Assembly (NCBI GenBank): GCA_947496175.1
Contig: CANMBU010000003.1
Span: 310,001-374,000, forward strand
Origin: an uncultured Roseovarius sp.
Lineage (GTDB): Bacteria; Pseudomonadota; Alphaproteobacteria; Rhodobacterales; Rhodobacteraceae
Length of the DNA: 64,000 nt
Direction of reading: 5' to 3'
Position numbers and translations under genes: made by a program. The notes beneath the pieces were generated by a model. The model saw only the letters and a program-made list of their open reading frames with translations, made no database searches and was not told the origin of the DNA. Below are positions 38,649 through 47,260 of the stretch, piece by piece (position 1 is the first letter of the stretch; each line of letters starts with the position of its first letter).

Positions 38649-41066
38649 TCAGCCTCGCATGCGTGTGCCTTCGGGATCAAAGTATGGTTCTGAAATTAAC
38701 TGTGCCGGGCGCATTTCGCCCAGAATTTCGATTTCGGCTTGCAGCCCCGGTTTGGCCAACTCTGTAGGGATCAGAGCCAGTGCGATGGATTTATCAGCGT
38801 GATGTGAATAGCCGCCTGACGTGCAGAAGCCCTGAACCTTTCCATTGATCCAGACGGGTTCATAGGCCTGCACATCTGCGTCCAGTGCCGCGACCTCGAA
38901 CGGCACCAGTGTGCGTGCAGACCCTGAGGCGCGTTCTGCCTCAACCGCTGCGCGGCCGATGAAATCGCTGTTCTTGGTGAAGCTGACAAACCGGTCCATG
39001 CCGGTTTCTGCGGGGGTGTAGTCAGGTGAGAATTCGCTAAGCCAGGATCCAAAGAACCGGTCCAGCCTGAGCGACATCATCGCGCGCATACCGAAAGGTT
39101 TGATGCCGAAGCTTTGACCCGCCTCCCATAGCACGGTCCAAAGCGCTCTTTGGGCCATGGGATCGCAGTAGATTTCATATCCCAGATCGCCGGTGTAGCT
39201 GACGCGCTGGACCAGGCAATCGACCATCCCGACCGTCACATGCCGCACATCCATGAACCGCATGGTTGAGATGTCCATGCGCGTACAGGATTGCAGCAGA
39301 TCGCGCGCCTTGGGGCCAGCAATCTGAAACCCGTTCAGCCGGTCCGAGATGTTCTCAAGCTCCACACCCTCTGCCTCGTTCATCTGGAACCAGCGCATGT
39401 GGTAGGCTTGTGAGCCGTAAGAGGCGGTGAGTTGAAACGCGGTATCGCTGAGACAGGAGACGGTGAAATCCCCGATCAGACGCCCCTTGTGCGACAACAT
39501 CGGTGTCAGGCTGATCCGCCCCGGTTTTGGGATGCGCCCGGCCATGATCCGGTCAAGCCACTCGCGGGCGTTAACGCCCGTCACCAGATACTTGCCAAAG
39601 TTGTGAACCTCATTGATTCCAACGCCTTGCCGGACGGCCTTCACCTCGCGAGCAGTCGCCTCCCACGCGTTGGAGCGCCGGAAGCTGGGTGTCTCAAACC
39701 GCGGTTCATCGCCTTGGGCAAAGTAGTTCACGACCTCTAGGCCGTATTGGTGCCCCCAGACAGCACCCATGGCGTCAAACACGTCATACATCGGCGTCTG
39801 CCGGAACGGGCGCGCGGCAGGGAGTTCCTCGTTCGGGTAGGAAACGGAAAAGCGTTTCTGGTAGTTCTCGATCACCTTGGGCAGGGTGTAGCCCGGCGTG
39901 ATCCAATCGCCGTAACGCGCCACATCCATCGCCGAGACGTCGCGCTCACATTCGCCCTCGACCATCCACTGGGCCAACATCAGGCCGACACCGCCGCCCT
40001 GGCTGAAACCGGCCATGACACCGCAGGCGGACCAGTAATTGCGCAAGCCCGGAACGGGGCCGACCAAAGGGTTGCCATCTGGGGCAAATGTGAACGGTCC
40101 GTGGATGACGGATTTCACACCTGCGCGCTCCAGACAAGGGAAGCGTTTGTAAGCAAAATCAATGGACTGTTCGATCTTGTCAAAGTCATCGGGAAGGAGT
40201 TCGTGGCCAAACTCCCACGGCGTGCCGTCAACAGACCACGCGCGGCAGGGCTGTTCGTAGAACCCGATGCAGAGACCGCGGCCTTCTTGCCGGAGGTAAC
40301 TTTCCCCGGCGGGGTCCATCACGTGGGGATGCTCTTCACCCGCGTCGATAATCTCAGCGATTTCAGGGACTTCTTCGGTGACGAGATACTGGTGCTCCAT
40401 CGGATAGATGGGCACATAGACCCCTGCCATCGCCCCCACTTCACGCGCCCAGAGGCCGCCAGCATTCACCACATGTTCGGCATGGATGGTGCCGCGTTCG
40501 GTGACAACCTCCCAGGAGCCATCAGGATTCTGGTTTGTTTCTATGACCTTACAGTTGGTCAGGATCGTCGCACCCCCTAAGCGCGCGGCCTTGGCGTAGG
40601 CATGCGTGGTGCCGGAAGGATCAAGGTGGCCGTCGAGCGGATCATAGAGTGCGCCCAGAATGCCGTCGGTGTTTGTAATCGGTGCAATTTTGCGGATCTC
40701 GTCGGGGCCGACAATCTCGGTCTCAAGCCCCATATAGCGGTGCTTGGCCCGCTCGGCGAGCAGCATGTCGAACCGGTCCTTGTTGTCCGCCAGAGTCACG
40801 CCGCCCACGTGATGAAGCCCGCAGGACATGCCGGTGATTTCCTCTAACTCCTTGTAAAGCTTGATCGTATAGCCCTGTAGCGCGGCCATATTCGTGTCGC
40901 CATTCAGGGTGTGAAACCCGCCCGCCGCGTGCCATGTGGACCCCGAGGTCAGTTCCGAGCGCTCAATCAGCGTCACATCCGACCAACCCAGCTTGGTCAG
41001 GTGATAGAGCACACTGCACCCGACAACTCCGCCGCCGATCACGGCCACACGCGTGGTGGTTTTCAT
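38649..41066 (-). CDS. FAD-dependent oxidoreductase/GcvT fusion, dimethylglycine/sarcosine dehydrogenase-like
   Basis: An 805-residue protein. Residues 1-390 are a DAO-type flavoprotein (VIGGGVVGCSVLYHLTKLG, then ERSELTSGSTWHAAG, and GVMAGFSQGGGVGLML at the end of the domain). Residues about 430-800 are a GcvT aminomethyltransferase-like domain that binds tetrahydrofolate (YTGDLGYEIYCDP, GFCTSGGYSHHADKSIALALI). Such fusions oxidise N-methyl groups of dimethylglycine, sarcosine or related methylamines and pass the carbon to folate. The exact substrate is not resolved. A paralogue lies at 42314-44746 in the opposite orientation. Confidence 0.9.
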   Translation of the reverse strand: MKTTTRVAVIGGGVVGCSVLYHLTKLGWSDVTLIERSELTSGSTWHAAGGFHTLNGDTNMAALQGYTIKLYKELEEITGMSCGLHHVGGVTLADNKDRFDMLLAERAKHRYMGLETEIVGPDEIRKIAPITNTDGILGALYDPLDGHLDPSGTTHAYAKAARLGGATILTNCKVIETNQNPDGSWEVVTERGTIHAEHVVNAGGLWAREVGAMAGVYVPIYPMEHQYLVTEEVPEIAEIIDAGEEHPHVMDPAGESYLRQEGRGLCIGFYEQPCRAWSVDGTPWEFGHELLPDDFDKIEQSIDFAYKRFPCLERAGVKSVIHGPFTFAPDGNPLVGPVPGLRNYWSACGVMAGFSQGGGVGLMLAQWMVEGECERDVSAMDVARYGDWITPGYTLPKVIENYQKRFSVSYPNEELPAARPFRQTPMYDVFDAMGAVWGHQYGLEVVNYFAQGDEPRFETPSFRRSNAWEATAREVKAVRQGVGINEVHNFGKYLVTGVNAREWLDRIMAGRIPKPGRISLTPMLSHKGRLIGDFTVSCLSDTAFQLTASYGSQAYHMRWFQMNEAEGVELENISDRLNGFQIAGPKARDLLQSCTRMDISTMRFMDVRHVTVGMVDCLVQRVSYTGDLGYEIYCDPMAQRALWTVLWEAGQSFGIKPFGMRAMMSLRLDRFFGSWLSEFSPDYTPAETGMDRFVSFTKNSDFIGRAAVEAERASGSARTLVPFEVAALDADVQAYEPVWINGKVQGFCTSGGYSHHADKSIALALIPTELAKPGLQAEIEILGEMRPAQLISEPYFDPEGTRMRG

Positions 41067-41399
41067 GGGGGCCTCCCTCGTCTGAAATCGTGGTGTCAGA
41101 CTGTCTGGCCTGCCGCTCCGGGCATGTCAATTTGCGACAGGATGTGTCGTTTCCATGGTCGAATGGTTAACGGCCTTAAAATGCAGGAATTTGGACGTCA
41201 GTAGTGCGTCGGTATCACGTCGGTATTGCGTCGGTGCAGGGTCGGTAAGGGGTGTGGGTTAATATGTCGTGCGGTGGGTTATGTGATTGTTAGGGGATGG
41301 GGGAGAGTCTTTTGTCAAGTTAGGTTGATGAATCTCCGCTTTGCGGACAGTGCTGCCATTGTTGATTTGGAAGTGAATGTCTGCTGTCCGAAATTCGGC
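41067..41399. other. Intergenic region with 11-bp array and palindromic repeat
   Basis: 333 bases between two divergent minus-strand neighbours (the demethylase-like gene starts at 41066, the GNAT gene ends at 41400). It contains a five-unit 11-bp tandem array at 41196-41250 and a degenerate dispersed repeat from 41334 to 41359. I see no gene. Confidence 0.6.
41196..41250. repeat. 11-bp tandem array, five units
   Basis: Units CGTCAGTAGTG, CGTCGGTATCA, CGTCGGTATTG, CGTCGGTGCAG and GGTCGGTAAGG follow one another without gaps. The core GTCGGTA recurs once per 11 bases, about one helical turn. It lies 130-185 bases upstream of the demethylase-like gene start at 41066. Confidence 0.75.
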
Positions 41400-41957
41400 T
41401 TAGGCCGCGAGTGAGATTTTGAACTCCAATGTCTCATATCCACCAAGTGCCTTGTCGGCATTGTAAGTTCTAATCAATGTGCCGCCTGCCTTTTGGATGA
41501 CCCGCACTGACGCAGGGTTGTCAGGGCTGGTCGTAATTTCGACGTACTTCAGGCCGACAGCTTTAGCCTCTGGAAGAATTGCGACAAGTGCCGCAGACGC
41601 CAACCCCTCCCCTTGCCGCCATGGCACAACAGCGTATCCGATATGACCCGAACAGGTGGGCGGAAGCTCTTCTGTACCCGGTCTCCATCGTAAACCTATA
41701 TGGCCGCAAAACTCACCTTCCCAAATCCACCTGCGAATACTTGGCAGGCGCGGCACTTTTGAGCCGTCTGGCAGTGTAACTGGTCCAGCCTTTGCAGTTG
41801 GGTCATCGAGATTGGAAACAAATGATGCAGCATCCATTTCGATGCTTTCAATCTGCTCTTGCGCGGCCTCCGACCGTAAGTTGTCCGGTGACCATCCCTT
41901 TCGCAGGGCAGATACATAAGCGGGAATGTGTTCGATGCTGGGTCTGAGCAATCTCAT
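41400..41957 (-). CDS. GNAT family N-acetyltransferase
   Basis: A 185-residue acetyltransferase. HIGYAVVPWRQGEGLASAALVAILPEA contains the acetyl-CoA-binding motif A (here RQGEGLA), and NPASVRVIQKAGGTLIRTY is the C-terminal motif B. The substrate is unknown. It stands alone between the two demethylase-like paralogues, with repeat-like sequence on its downstream side, so it may be an insertion into that region. Confidence 0.85.
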   Translation of the reverse strand: MRLLRPSIEHIPAYVSALRKGWSPDNLRSEAAQEQIESIEMDAASFVSNLDDPTAKAGPVTLPDGSKVPRLPSIRRWIWEGEFCGHIGLRWRPGTEELPPTCSGHIGYAVVPWRQGEGLASAALVAILPEAKAVGLKYVEITTSPDNPASVRVIQKAGGTLIRTYNADKALGGYETLEFKISLAA

Positions 41958-42313
41958 TTTGTCGGCCTAAGAAAAAAGTCACTGTCTTAACGAACATTCG
42001 TTCAGAGCGCAGCATCGGTCAAGTTGGGCTCACATTGGACATCTGATAGTTTCAGTCGGAAAATTACTTATCCTAGAGCAGTCCAACTGCGAGAGCGGGC
42101 GCGCAGCCCATCGCGCTGCTATGGATCGTTTCCGATTTGGGCCTATGCCAGTCCTTCATATTCCTCGCACGCCTCGCTGCCGCAATCTGAAATCCTCTGA
42201 CGCAAACCGAAAGGACAAAACCGCGGCGGGCGACAAAACATGTCGCGGAGTGTCCGTCAGGCGCGCGCGGGGACGTGCATCCTGACATCAAACAGGCGAC
42301 AGAGGTGAGACCT
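41958..42313. other. Intergenic region between GNAT gene and second demethylase-like gene
   Basis: 356 bases without a supported gene. AACGAACATTCGTT at 41989-42002 is an inverted repeat (6-2-6) 32 bases upstream of the GNAT start and could be an operator. The promoter of the plus-strand demethylase-like gene must lie to the right. Confidence 0.45.
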
Positions 42314-44746
42314 ATGAAGACCCATGCACAGGCAGTTGTTATCGGGGGCGGCGTGATTGGCTGCTCGGTGCTCTATCATCTGACCAAGCTGGGGTGGACG
42401 GATGTGGTGTTGCTTGAGCGCAATGAGTTGACTTCTGGCTCAACTTGGCATGCGGCGGCGAATATCCACGGGCTGCATGACAGCGCCAATATCTCTCGCC
42501 TGCAGCATTACACAATGAACCTCTATAACAGCCTTGAGGAAGAGACCGGCCAAAGCTGCGGCGTGTTTCAGCCCGGCTCGCTTTATCTGGCGCAGACGGA
42601 GAACCGCGAGCATCAGCTCAAACTCCAAGCCGCCAAGGCGCAGCTTTACGGAATGAACTTTCACGAGATCACCCGCGAAGAGGCCGAGGAAAAGCATCCT
42701 TTGGTCAATTTCGACGGCATCCGCACGATCATGTGGGAGCCTGACGGCGGCAATGTGGACCCGTCCGGTGTGACCAACGCCTATGCGGTTGGCGCGCGGC
42801 AGCGCGGGGCGGAAATCCATCGCTTTACGCCTGTCACTGCCACGACGCAAAAGCCGGATGGCACCTGGATCGTCGAGACTCCCAATGGCAATATTGAGAC
42901 CGAATGGGTGATCAACTGCGCCGGGCTTTGGGGACGTGAAGTGGCCGCACTGGCGGGCATTGAGATGCCGTTGCAGCCCACCGAACATCAGTATTTTGTG
43001 ACGGAAACGATTGCAGAAATTGACGGGATGGACCGACGCTTGCCCTCCGTCGCAGACCGGGATGGGGAATATTACCTGCGTCAGGAAGGCAAGGGCTTGC
43101 TGATTGGGGCCTATGAGCGGGATATGAAATTCTGGGCGGAGAACGGCACGCCGCTAGATTTCGCCCATGACCTTTTCGCCGATGACCTTGACCGGATCAT
43201 GGAGAACGTGATGCGCGCCATGGACCGCGTGCCAGTGGCGGCTGAGGCGGGGATCAAGCGGGTGATTAATGGACCGATGATCTGGTCGCCTGACAGCAAC
43301 GTGATCCTTGGACCTGTGCCTGAGCTGAAGAATTACTTCATGGTCGGCGGCATTATTCCGGGCTTTAGCCAATCTGCGGGCATGGGGCTGATGGTGAGCC
43401 AGTGGATCGTTGAAGGCGAGATGCAGTATGACATGTTCCCCTGGGACATGGCGCGCTTTGGGCTTTGGGCCAATGACAAGAGTTTCGTGAAAGCCAAGGT
43501 GGAGGATGTTTATGCGCACCGCTTTGCCATTCACTATCCTAATGAAGAGCGCGCCGCCGGGCGGCCTTTGCGCACGCGGCCCATCTACGCCTTGCAAAAA
43601 GAAATGGGCGCGGTCTTTGGCCTCAACTACGGCTGGGAGCACCCGCAATGGTTTGCAGATGCACCGGGGGCTGAGGACACCAACGGGTTTACGCGCCAGA
43701 ATTGGTGGGGGCCTGTGGGTGAGGAATGCAAGATGCTGCGCGACCGGGCGGGGATCATCGATATTTCGAACTTTGCCAAATACCACGTAAAAGGGCCGGG
43801 GGCCGAGGATTGGCTGAATGCCGTTTTTGCCAACCGGATGCCAAAATCTGTAGGTCGGTCCTGCCTCACACCGCTGATCGGTGTGCGTGGCGGAATTGCC
43901 GGGGATGCGACAGTGACCCGCGTGGCCGAAGACGAGTTCTGGGTCATCTCGTCCGGTATGGCCGAACGCTATCACAAGCGGTTCTTTGACATGGTACCAT
44001 TGCCAGACGGCACGACATTTGAAAGCCACACTGAGGCGATGTGCGGCTTTAACGTGGCTGGACCCAAGTCTCGCGATATGTTGCAGCGCTTGACCAACCA
44101 TTCGCTGGCCACCGAAGACATGCCGTTCATGCGCTCGGCGATGATTGATCTGGCCGGTGTGCGCTGTTTGGCCCTACGTGTGAGCTTCACCGGCGATCTG
44201 GGCTGGGAATTGCACTGCAAGACGGAAGATCAAGAAAAACTCTACCGCGCGCTTCTTGAGGTTGGCAAAGAGTTTGGTGCTGGCCCCGTCGGGGGCAGGG
44301 CACTCATGTCGATGCGGGTCGAGAAGGGCTATGGCTCCTGGAGCCGGGAATATTCGCCTGAATACTTCCCACATGAAGTCGGCTTTGCGCCGCTTTGCAA
44401 AATGGACAAGGACTTCCTGCACAAAGAGGCCACGGCCAAGGTCATGTCTGAGCCCACACGCGAAGAGCTTGTGCTTATTCACATTGATGAAGACGCCGTA
44501 AACGCCTCCAACGCTGATGCAACAGGCGGGGAACCCATCCGCGATGCCAAGGGCACCCCCGTGGGGCGCGTGACCTCAGGGACATACGGGTACACGGTGG
44601 GCATGAGCCTGGCGCTTGGTTATGTCAAATCCGGCACAGTGAAGGCTGGCGATGATGTGGAGGTCATGGTCCTGGGGCAGCCCCATAAGGCACGCATCCT
44701 GCATGAGCCGCCATTCGATCCCAAGGGTGAAAAGCTGCGCGCTTGA
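42314..44746 (+). CDS. FAD-dependent oxidoreductase/GcvT fusion, second paralogue
   Basis: An 810-residue protein from the ATG at 42314, which has AGGTGA seven bases upstream; the frame start at 42275 (GTG) is rejected. It has the same layout as the 805-residue protein: VIGGGVIGCSVLYHLTKLG, ERNELTSGSTWHAAANIHGL and GGIIPGFSQSAGMGLMVSQW in the flavin domain, then a GcvT-like domain (FTGDLGWELHCKTEDQEKLY, SGTYGYTVGMSLALGYV). It is likely a methylamine-type demethylase acting with tetrahydrofolate. Sequence between the matched motifs differs clearly, so the substrates probably differ. Confidence 0.9.
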   Translation: MKTHAQAVVIGGGVIGCSVLYHLTKLGWTDVVLLERNELTSGSTWHAAANIHGLHDSANISRLQHYTMNLYNSLEEETGQSCGVFQPGSLYLAQTENREHQLKLQAAKAQLYGMNFHEITREEAEEKHPLVNFDGIRTIMWEPDGGNVDPSGVTNAYAVGARQRGAEIHRFTPVTATTQKPDGTWIVETPNGNIETEWVINCAGLWGREVAALAGIEMPLQPTEHQYFVTETIAEIDGMDRRLPSVADRDGEYYLRQEGKGLLIGAYERDMKFWAENGTPLDFAHDLFADDLDRIMENVMRAMDRVPVAAEAGIKRVINGPMIWSPDSNVILGPVPELKNYFMVGGIIPGFSQSAGMGLMVSQWIVEGEMQYDMFPWDMARFGLWANDKSFVKAKVEDVYAHRFAIHYPNEERAAGRPLRTRPIYALQKEMGAVFGLNYGWEHPQWFADAPGAEDTNGFTRQNWWGPVGEECKMLRDRAGIIDISNFAKYHVKGPGAEDWLNAVFANRMPKSVGRSCLTPLIGVRGGIAGDATVTRVAEDEFWVISSGMAERYHKRFFDMVPLPDGTTFESHTEAMCGFNVAGPKSRDMLQRLTNHSLATEDMPFMRSAMIDLAGVRCLALRVSFTGDLGWELHCKTEDQEKLYRALLEVGKEFGAGPVGGRALMSMRVEKGYGSWSREYSPEYFPHEVGFAPLCKMDKDFLHKEATAKVMSEPTREELVLIHIDEDAVNASNADATGGEPIRDAKGTPVGRVTSGTYGYTVGMSLALGYVKSGTVKAGDDVEVMVLGQPHKARILHEPPFDPKGEKLRA

Positions 44747-44758
44747 CGCCTTCGGCGA

Positions 44759-44824
44759 GAGTATTTGGGAAACAGTGAAAGACGGGGCAAAGACCTTGAT
44801 CTTTCATTGTTCCGGAAAATACTC
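44759..44824. repeat. Inverted pair of the dispersed GAGTATTT repeat
   Basis: Copy 2 (44759-44783, plus) and copy 3 (44801-44824, minus) of the dispersed repeat face each other across 17 bases. They could fold into one long imperfect hairpin. They lie between the ends of the convergent demethylase-like and corC-like genes, where they may act as a two-way terminator. A short CGCCTTCGGCG hairpin precedes copy 2. Confidence 0.6.
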
Positions 44825-44840
44825 AAATCCGACCTGATAG

Positions 44841-46148
44841 TCAGAGCTTGCGGATCTTCAGCTTGGTGATGCGGTTGTCCTGCTTTTCGACGACTTCAAA
44901 GCGGAAGCCGTGGAAGTCGAAGACCTGCTTCACGTTTGGAATGATCTGCGCCTCGTGGATGACGAGGCCTGCGACCGTGTTGGCCTCATCGTCCGGCAAG
45001 GTCCAGTCTGTCGCACGGTTAAGGTCGCGGATGGTCATGGCGCCATCAATAAGGAACTGGTCATCATCGGCACGCCGGATCGGATGCTCGGCCTGTGGGT
45101 CGAACTCATCGGTGATCTCACCAACAATTTCCTCAAGGATGTCCTCAAGTGTGATCAGCCCCTGAAGGTCGCCATATTCATCCACCACGAGCGCAAAATG
45201 CGAGCGCATGCGCAGGAATTGCCGCATCTGGTCATCCAGCGTTGTGGTTTCCGGCACGAAATAGGGTTTCATCGCCACCGAGCAGATGTCAAAATTATTG
45301 AGCAATTCGCGATTGCCGAAATCCTGCGTGATCAGCTTGTGCATGGCGCGCAAGAGGTCTTTGGCATGGACCACGCCGATGATGTTGTCGGGGTCATCGC
45401 GAAAGACGGGCAGGCGGGTGTGGTTGCTTTTCAGGCACTGATCAAGGATCGCCTCGGGGTCAAACTCGGCGTCGATCATTTCAATCTGGCTGCGGTGAAG
45501 CATGATTTCTTCCACAGCACGTTCGCCAAGATCCAGAGCGCCAAGGATGCGGTCGCGGTCTTCCTTTTCGACCACACCTTCAGAATGGCCGAGGTAAAGC
45601 GCACCGGCGATCTCCTCGCGCACGGCAAGGATGTGACTGTCCGGATCGGTCTTGACACCAAACAGGCTCAGGACGCCGCGCACCAAAACCCGCACTGCCG
45701 ATACGACCGGGTCAAAGATGCGAATGATAAACTTGATGACCGGCGCGGCCTTGGAGGCCGCCACTTCGGCGTTCGTGATGGCGTAGGTTTTTGGCAGAAC
45801 CTCAGCGAAAATAAGCACCAGCAAGGTCATGACCAGTGTGGCCAGCGCCACACCGGATTCGCCGAAGAGCCGCGTAAACAGAGCCGTGGCCAGCGACGTG
45901 GCCAAGATGTTTACAAGGTTATTGCCCAAAAGGACCGAGCCAATCAGACGTTCATTGTCCTCGGTGATCTCAAGTGCCTTTTCGGCGCCTTTTGAGCCTT
46001 TTTCAGCCTGCGCACGCAATTTACCGCGCGACGCAGCCGTCAGCGCGGTTTCACTGCCCGAGAAACAGGCCGAGAGGACCAAAAGCCCGAGAATTGACAG
46101 GCTGGTGATCCAAAAGGCCGCGTCGAGCGAAGATGATACGGGTTCCAT
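44841..46148 (-). CDS. HlyC/CorC family transporter (DUF21-CBS-CorC_HlyC)
   Basis: A 435-residue protein. The N-terminal DUF21 membrane domain spans about residues 10-150 (SACFSGSETALTAASRGKLRA, LVFAEVLPKTYAI-type segment). A CBS pair spans about 205-330 (HTRLPVFRDDPDNIIGVVHAKDLL, LVVDEYGDLQGLITLEDILEEIVGEI). The CorC_HlyC domain (FLIDGAMTIRDLNRATDW) ends it. Family members are linked to magnesium or cobalt transport, and the old name hemolysin is misleading. It converges with the second demethylase-like gene. Confidence 0.93.
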   Translation of the reverse strand: MEPVSSSLDAAFWITSLSILGLLVLSACFSGSETALTAASRGKLRAQAEKGSKGAEKALEITEDNERLIGSVLLGNNLVNILATSLATALFTRLFGESGVALATLVMTLLVLIFAEVLPKTYAITNAEVAASKAAPVIKFIIRIFDPVVSAVRVLVRGVLSLFGVKTDPDSHILAVREEIAGALYLGHSEGVVEKEDRDRILGALDLGERAVEEIMLHRSQIEMIDAEFDPEAILDQCLKSNHTRLPVFRDDPDNIIGVVHAKDLLRAMHKLITQDFGNRELLNNFDICSVAMKPYFVPETTTLDDQMRQFLRMRSHFALVVDEYGDLQGLITLEDILEEIVGEITDEFDPQAEHPIRRADDDQFLIDGAMTIRDLNRATDWTLPDDEANTVAGLVIHEAQIIPNVKQVFDFHGFRFEVVEKQDNRITKLKIRKL

Positions 46149-46318
46149 CTAGGGTCTTATCCAAGTCGTTCCTTGGGTTATGGGGTGCGGAGCGGTGTCA
46201 TTCAAGGGACAGCCTTCATGAAGGTTCAAGACCTTGGCAATCTGGACACGGAAGTCTCTCTTTTTTGATGGGTCGAGTTCCGACGTTTCATTGGATTTGC
46301 CCCCACAAGCGGCCAAAC

Positions 46319-47260
46319 CTAACCCTCGCCGCGCGCGCGTTTCATCATGGGATGCGCGTCATTCACCAAATCGCGCAGGTGTTCGTCCAGCACATGGGTG
46401 TAAATCTCGGTCGTGGCCACATCGGCATGACCCAGAAGCGTCTGGATCACGCGCAGGTCTGCCCCGTTGGCCAGAAGATGCGTGGCAAAGGCATGGCGCA
46501 ACGTATGCGGTGTCACCTTGTCAGGAGACACGCCGGCATGCACGGCTAGCTCTTTGATCAGCACATAAAACCTGTGCCGCGTCATATGCCCCAGCTTGCC
46601 GGTGGACGGGAAGAGAAACGCCGAGTCCGGTTTGCCTTCTGCACGTTTCTTTTCTTGTGCAGCGTCGCGATGCGCAATCCAATCCTCTATCGCCTCATGA
46701 GCCGAAGGCGACAGCGGCACCATACGTTCCTTGCCGCCCTTGCCCTTGATCAGGAGCATTTCAGGACCGCCGCGCACGGTGGCGACGGGCAGAGAAACCA
46801 GCTCGCTCACCCGCATGCCGGTGGCATAGAGAAGCTCCATCAAACAGGTGTTGCGACTGCGGTCGGCTTCAGAGCGCCCAACCTCAGTGGCGGCTTGTAA
46901 AAGACAGTCCACCTCATCAAGGTCCAGTGTCTTTGGCAGGGATTTTTCGCGACCCGGTCCGCTGATCTTGATGGCCGGGTTGTCGTCGCGCAGGCGTTCG
47001 TCAAAGGCAAAGCGGTAAAACTGCTTTATGGCCGACAGCCGCCGCGCGCGCGTGGATCGCGCCAGTCCCTGATCATCGCAATGGGTGAGATAGGCCTCGA
47101 TCTCTGCTTGCCCGGCTGTGCAGGGATCATGCCCTTCCTTGGCGGACCAGTCTGCATAGTCGCGCAAGTCACGTGCATATGCCTGCAACGTGTTTTCCGA
47201 CGCCCCCAGTTCAGCGGCCTGCGCCTCCAGAAACCCCGACATCCAGTGCCTGGCGGTCAT
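46319..47260 (-). CDS. xerD: Tyrosine recombinase XerD
   Basis: Site-specific recombinase that resolves chromosome dimers at dif together with XerC. 313 residues. The N-terminal core-binding domain (SENTLQAYARDLRDY) precedes the catalytic domain with Arg150 (ATGMRVSEL), His252-Arg255 (HTLRHAFATHLL), His278 (LLGHADVATTEIYTHV) and nucleophile Tyr287. The length and chromosomal neighbours (aroK-aroB) fit the housekeeping enzyme, not a phage integrase. It overlaps the upstream secreted-protein gene by four bases. Confidence 0.92.
   Translation of the reverse strand: MTARHWMSGFLEAQAAELGASENTLQAYARDLRDYADWSAKEGHDPCTAGQAEIEAYLTHCDDQGLARSTRARRLSAIKQFYRFAFDERLRDDNPAIKISGPGREKSLPKTLDLDEVDCLLQAATEVGRSEADRSRNTCLMELLYATGMRVSELVSLPVATVRGGPEMLLIKGKGGKERMVPLSPSAHEAIEDWIAHRDAAQEKKRAEGKPDSAFLFPSTGKLGHMTRHRFYVLIKELAVHAGVSPDKVTPHTLRHAFATHLLANGADLRVIQTLLGHADVATTEIYTHVLDEHLRDLVNDAHPMMKRARGEG

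Noticed and set aside
46319-47260. Phage or island integrase
   Set aside because: Length, motifs and the aroKB context fit housekeeping XerD, and no att-like repeat or phage gene is near.
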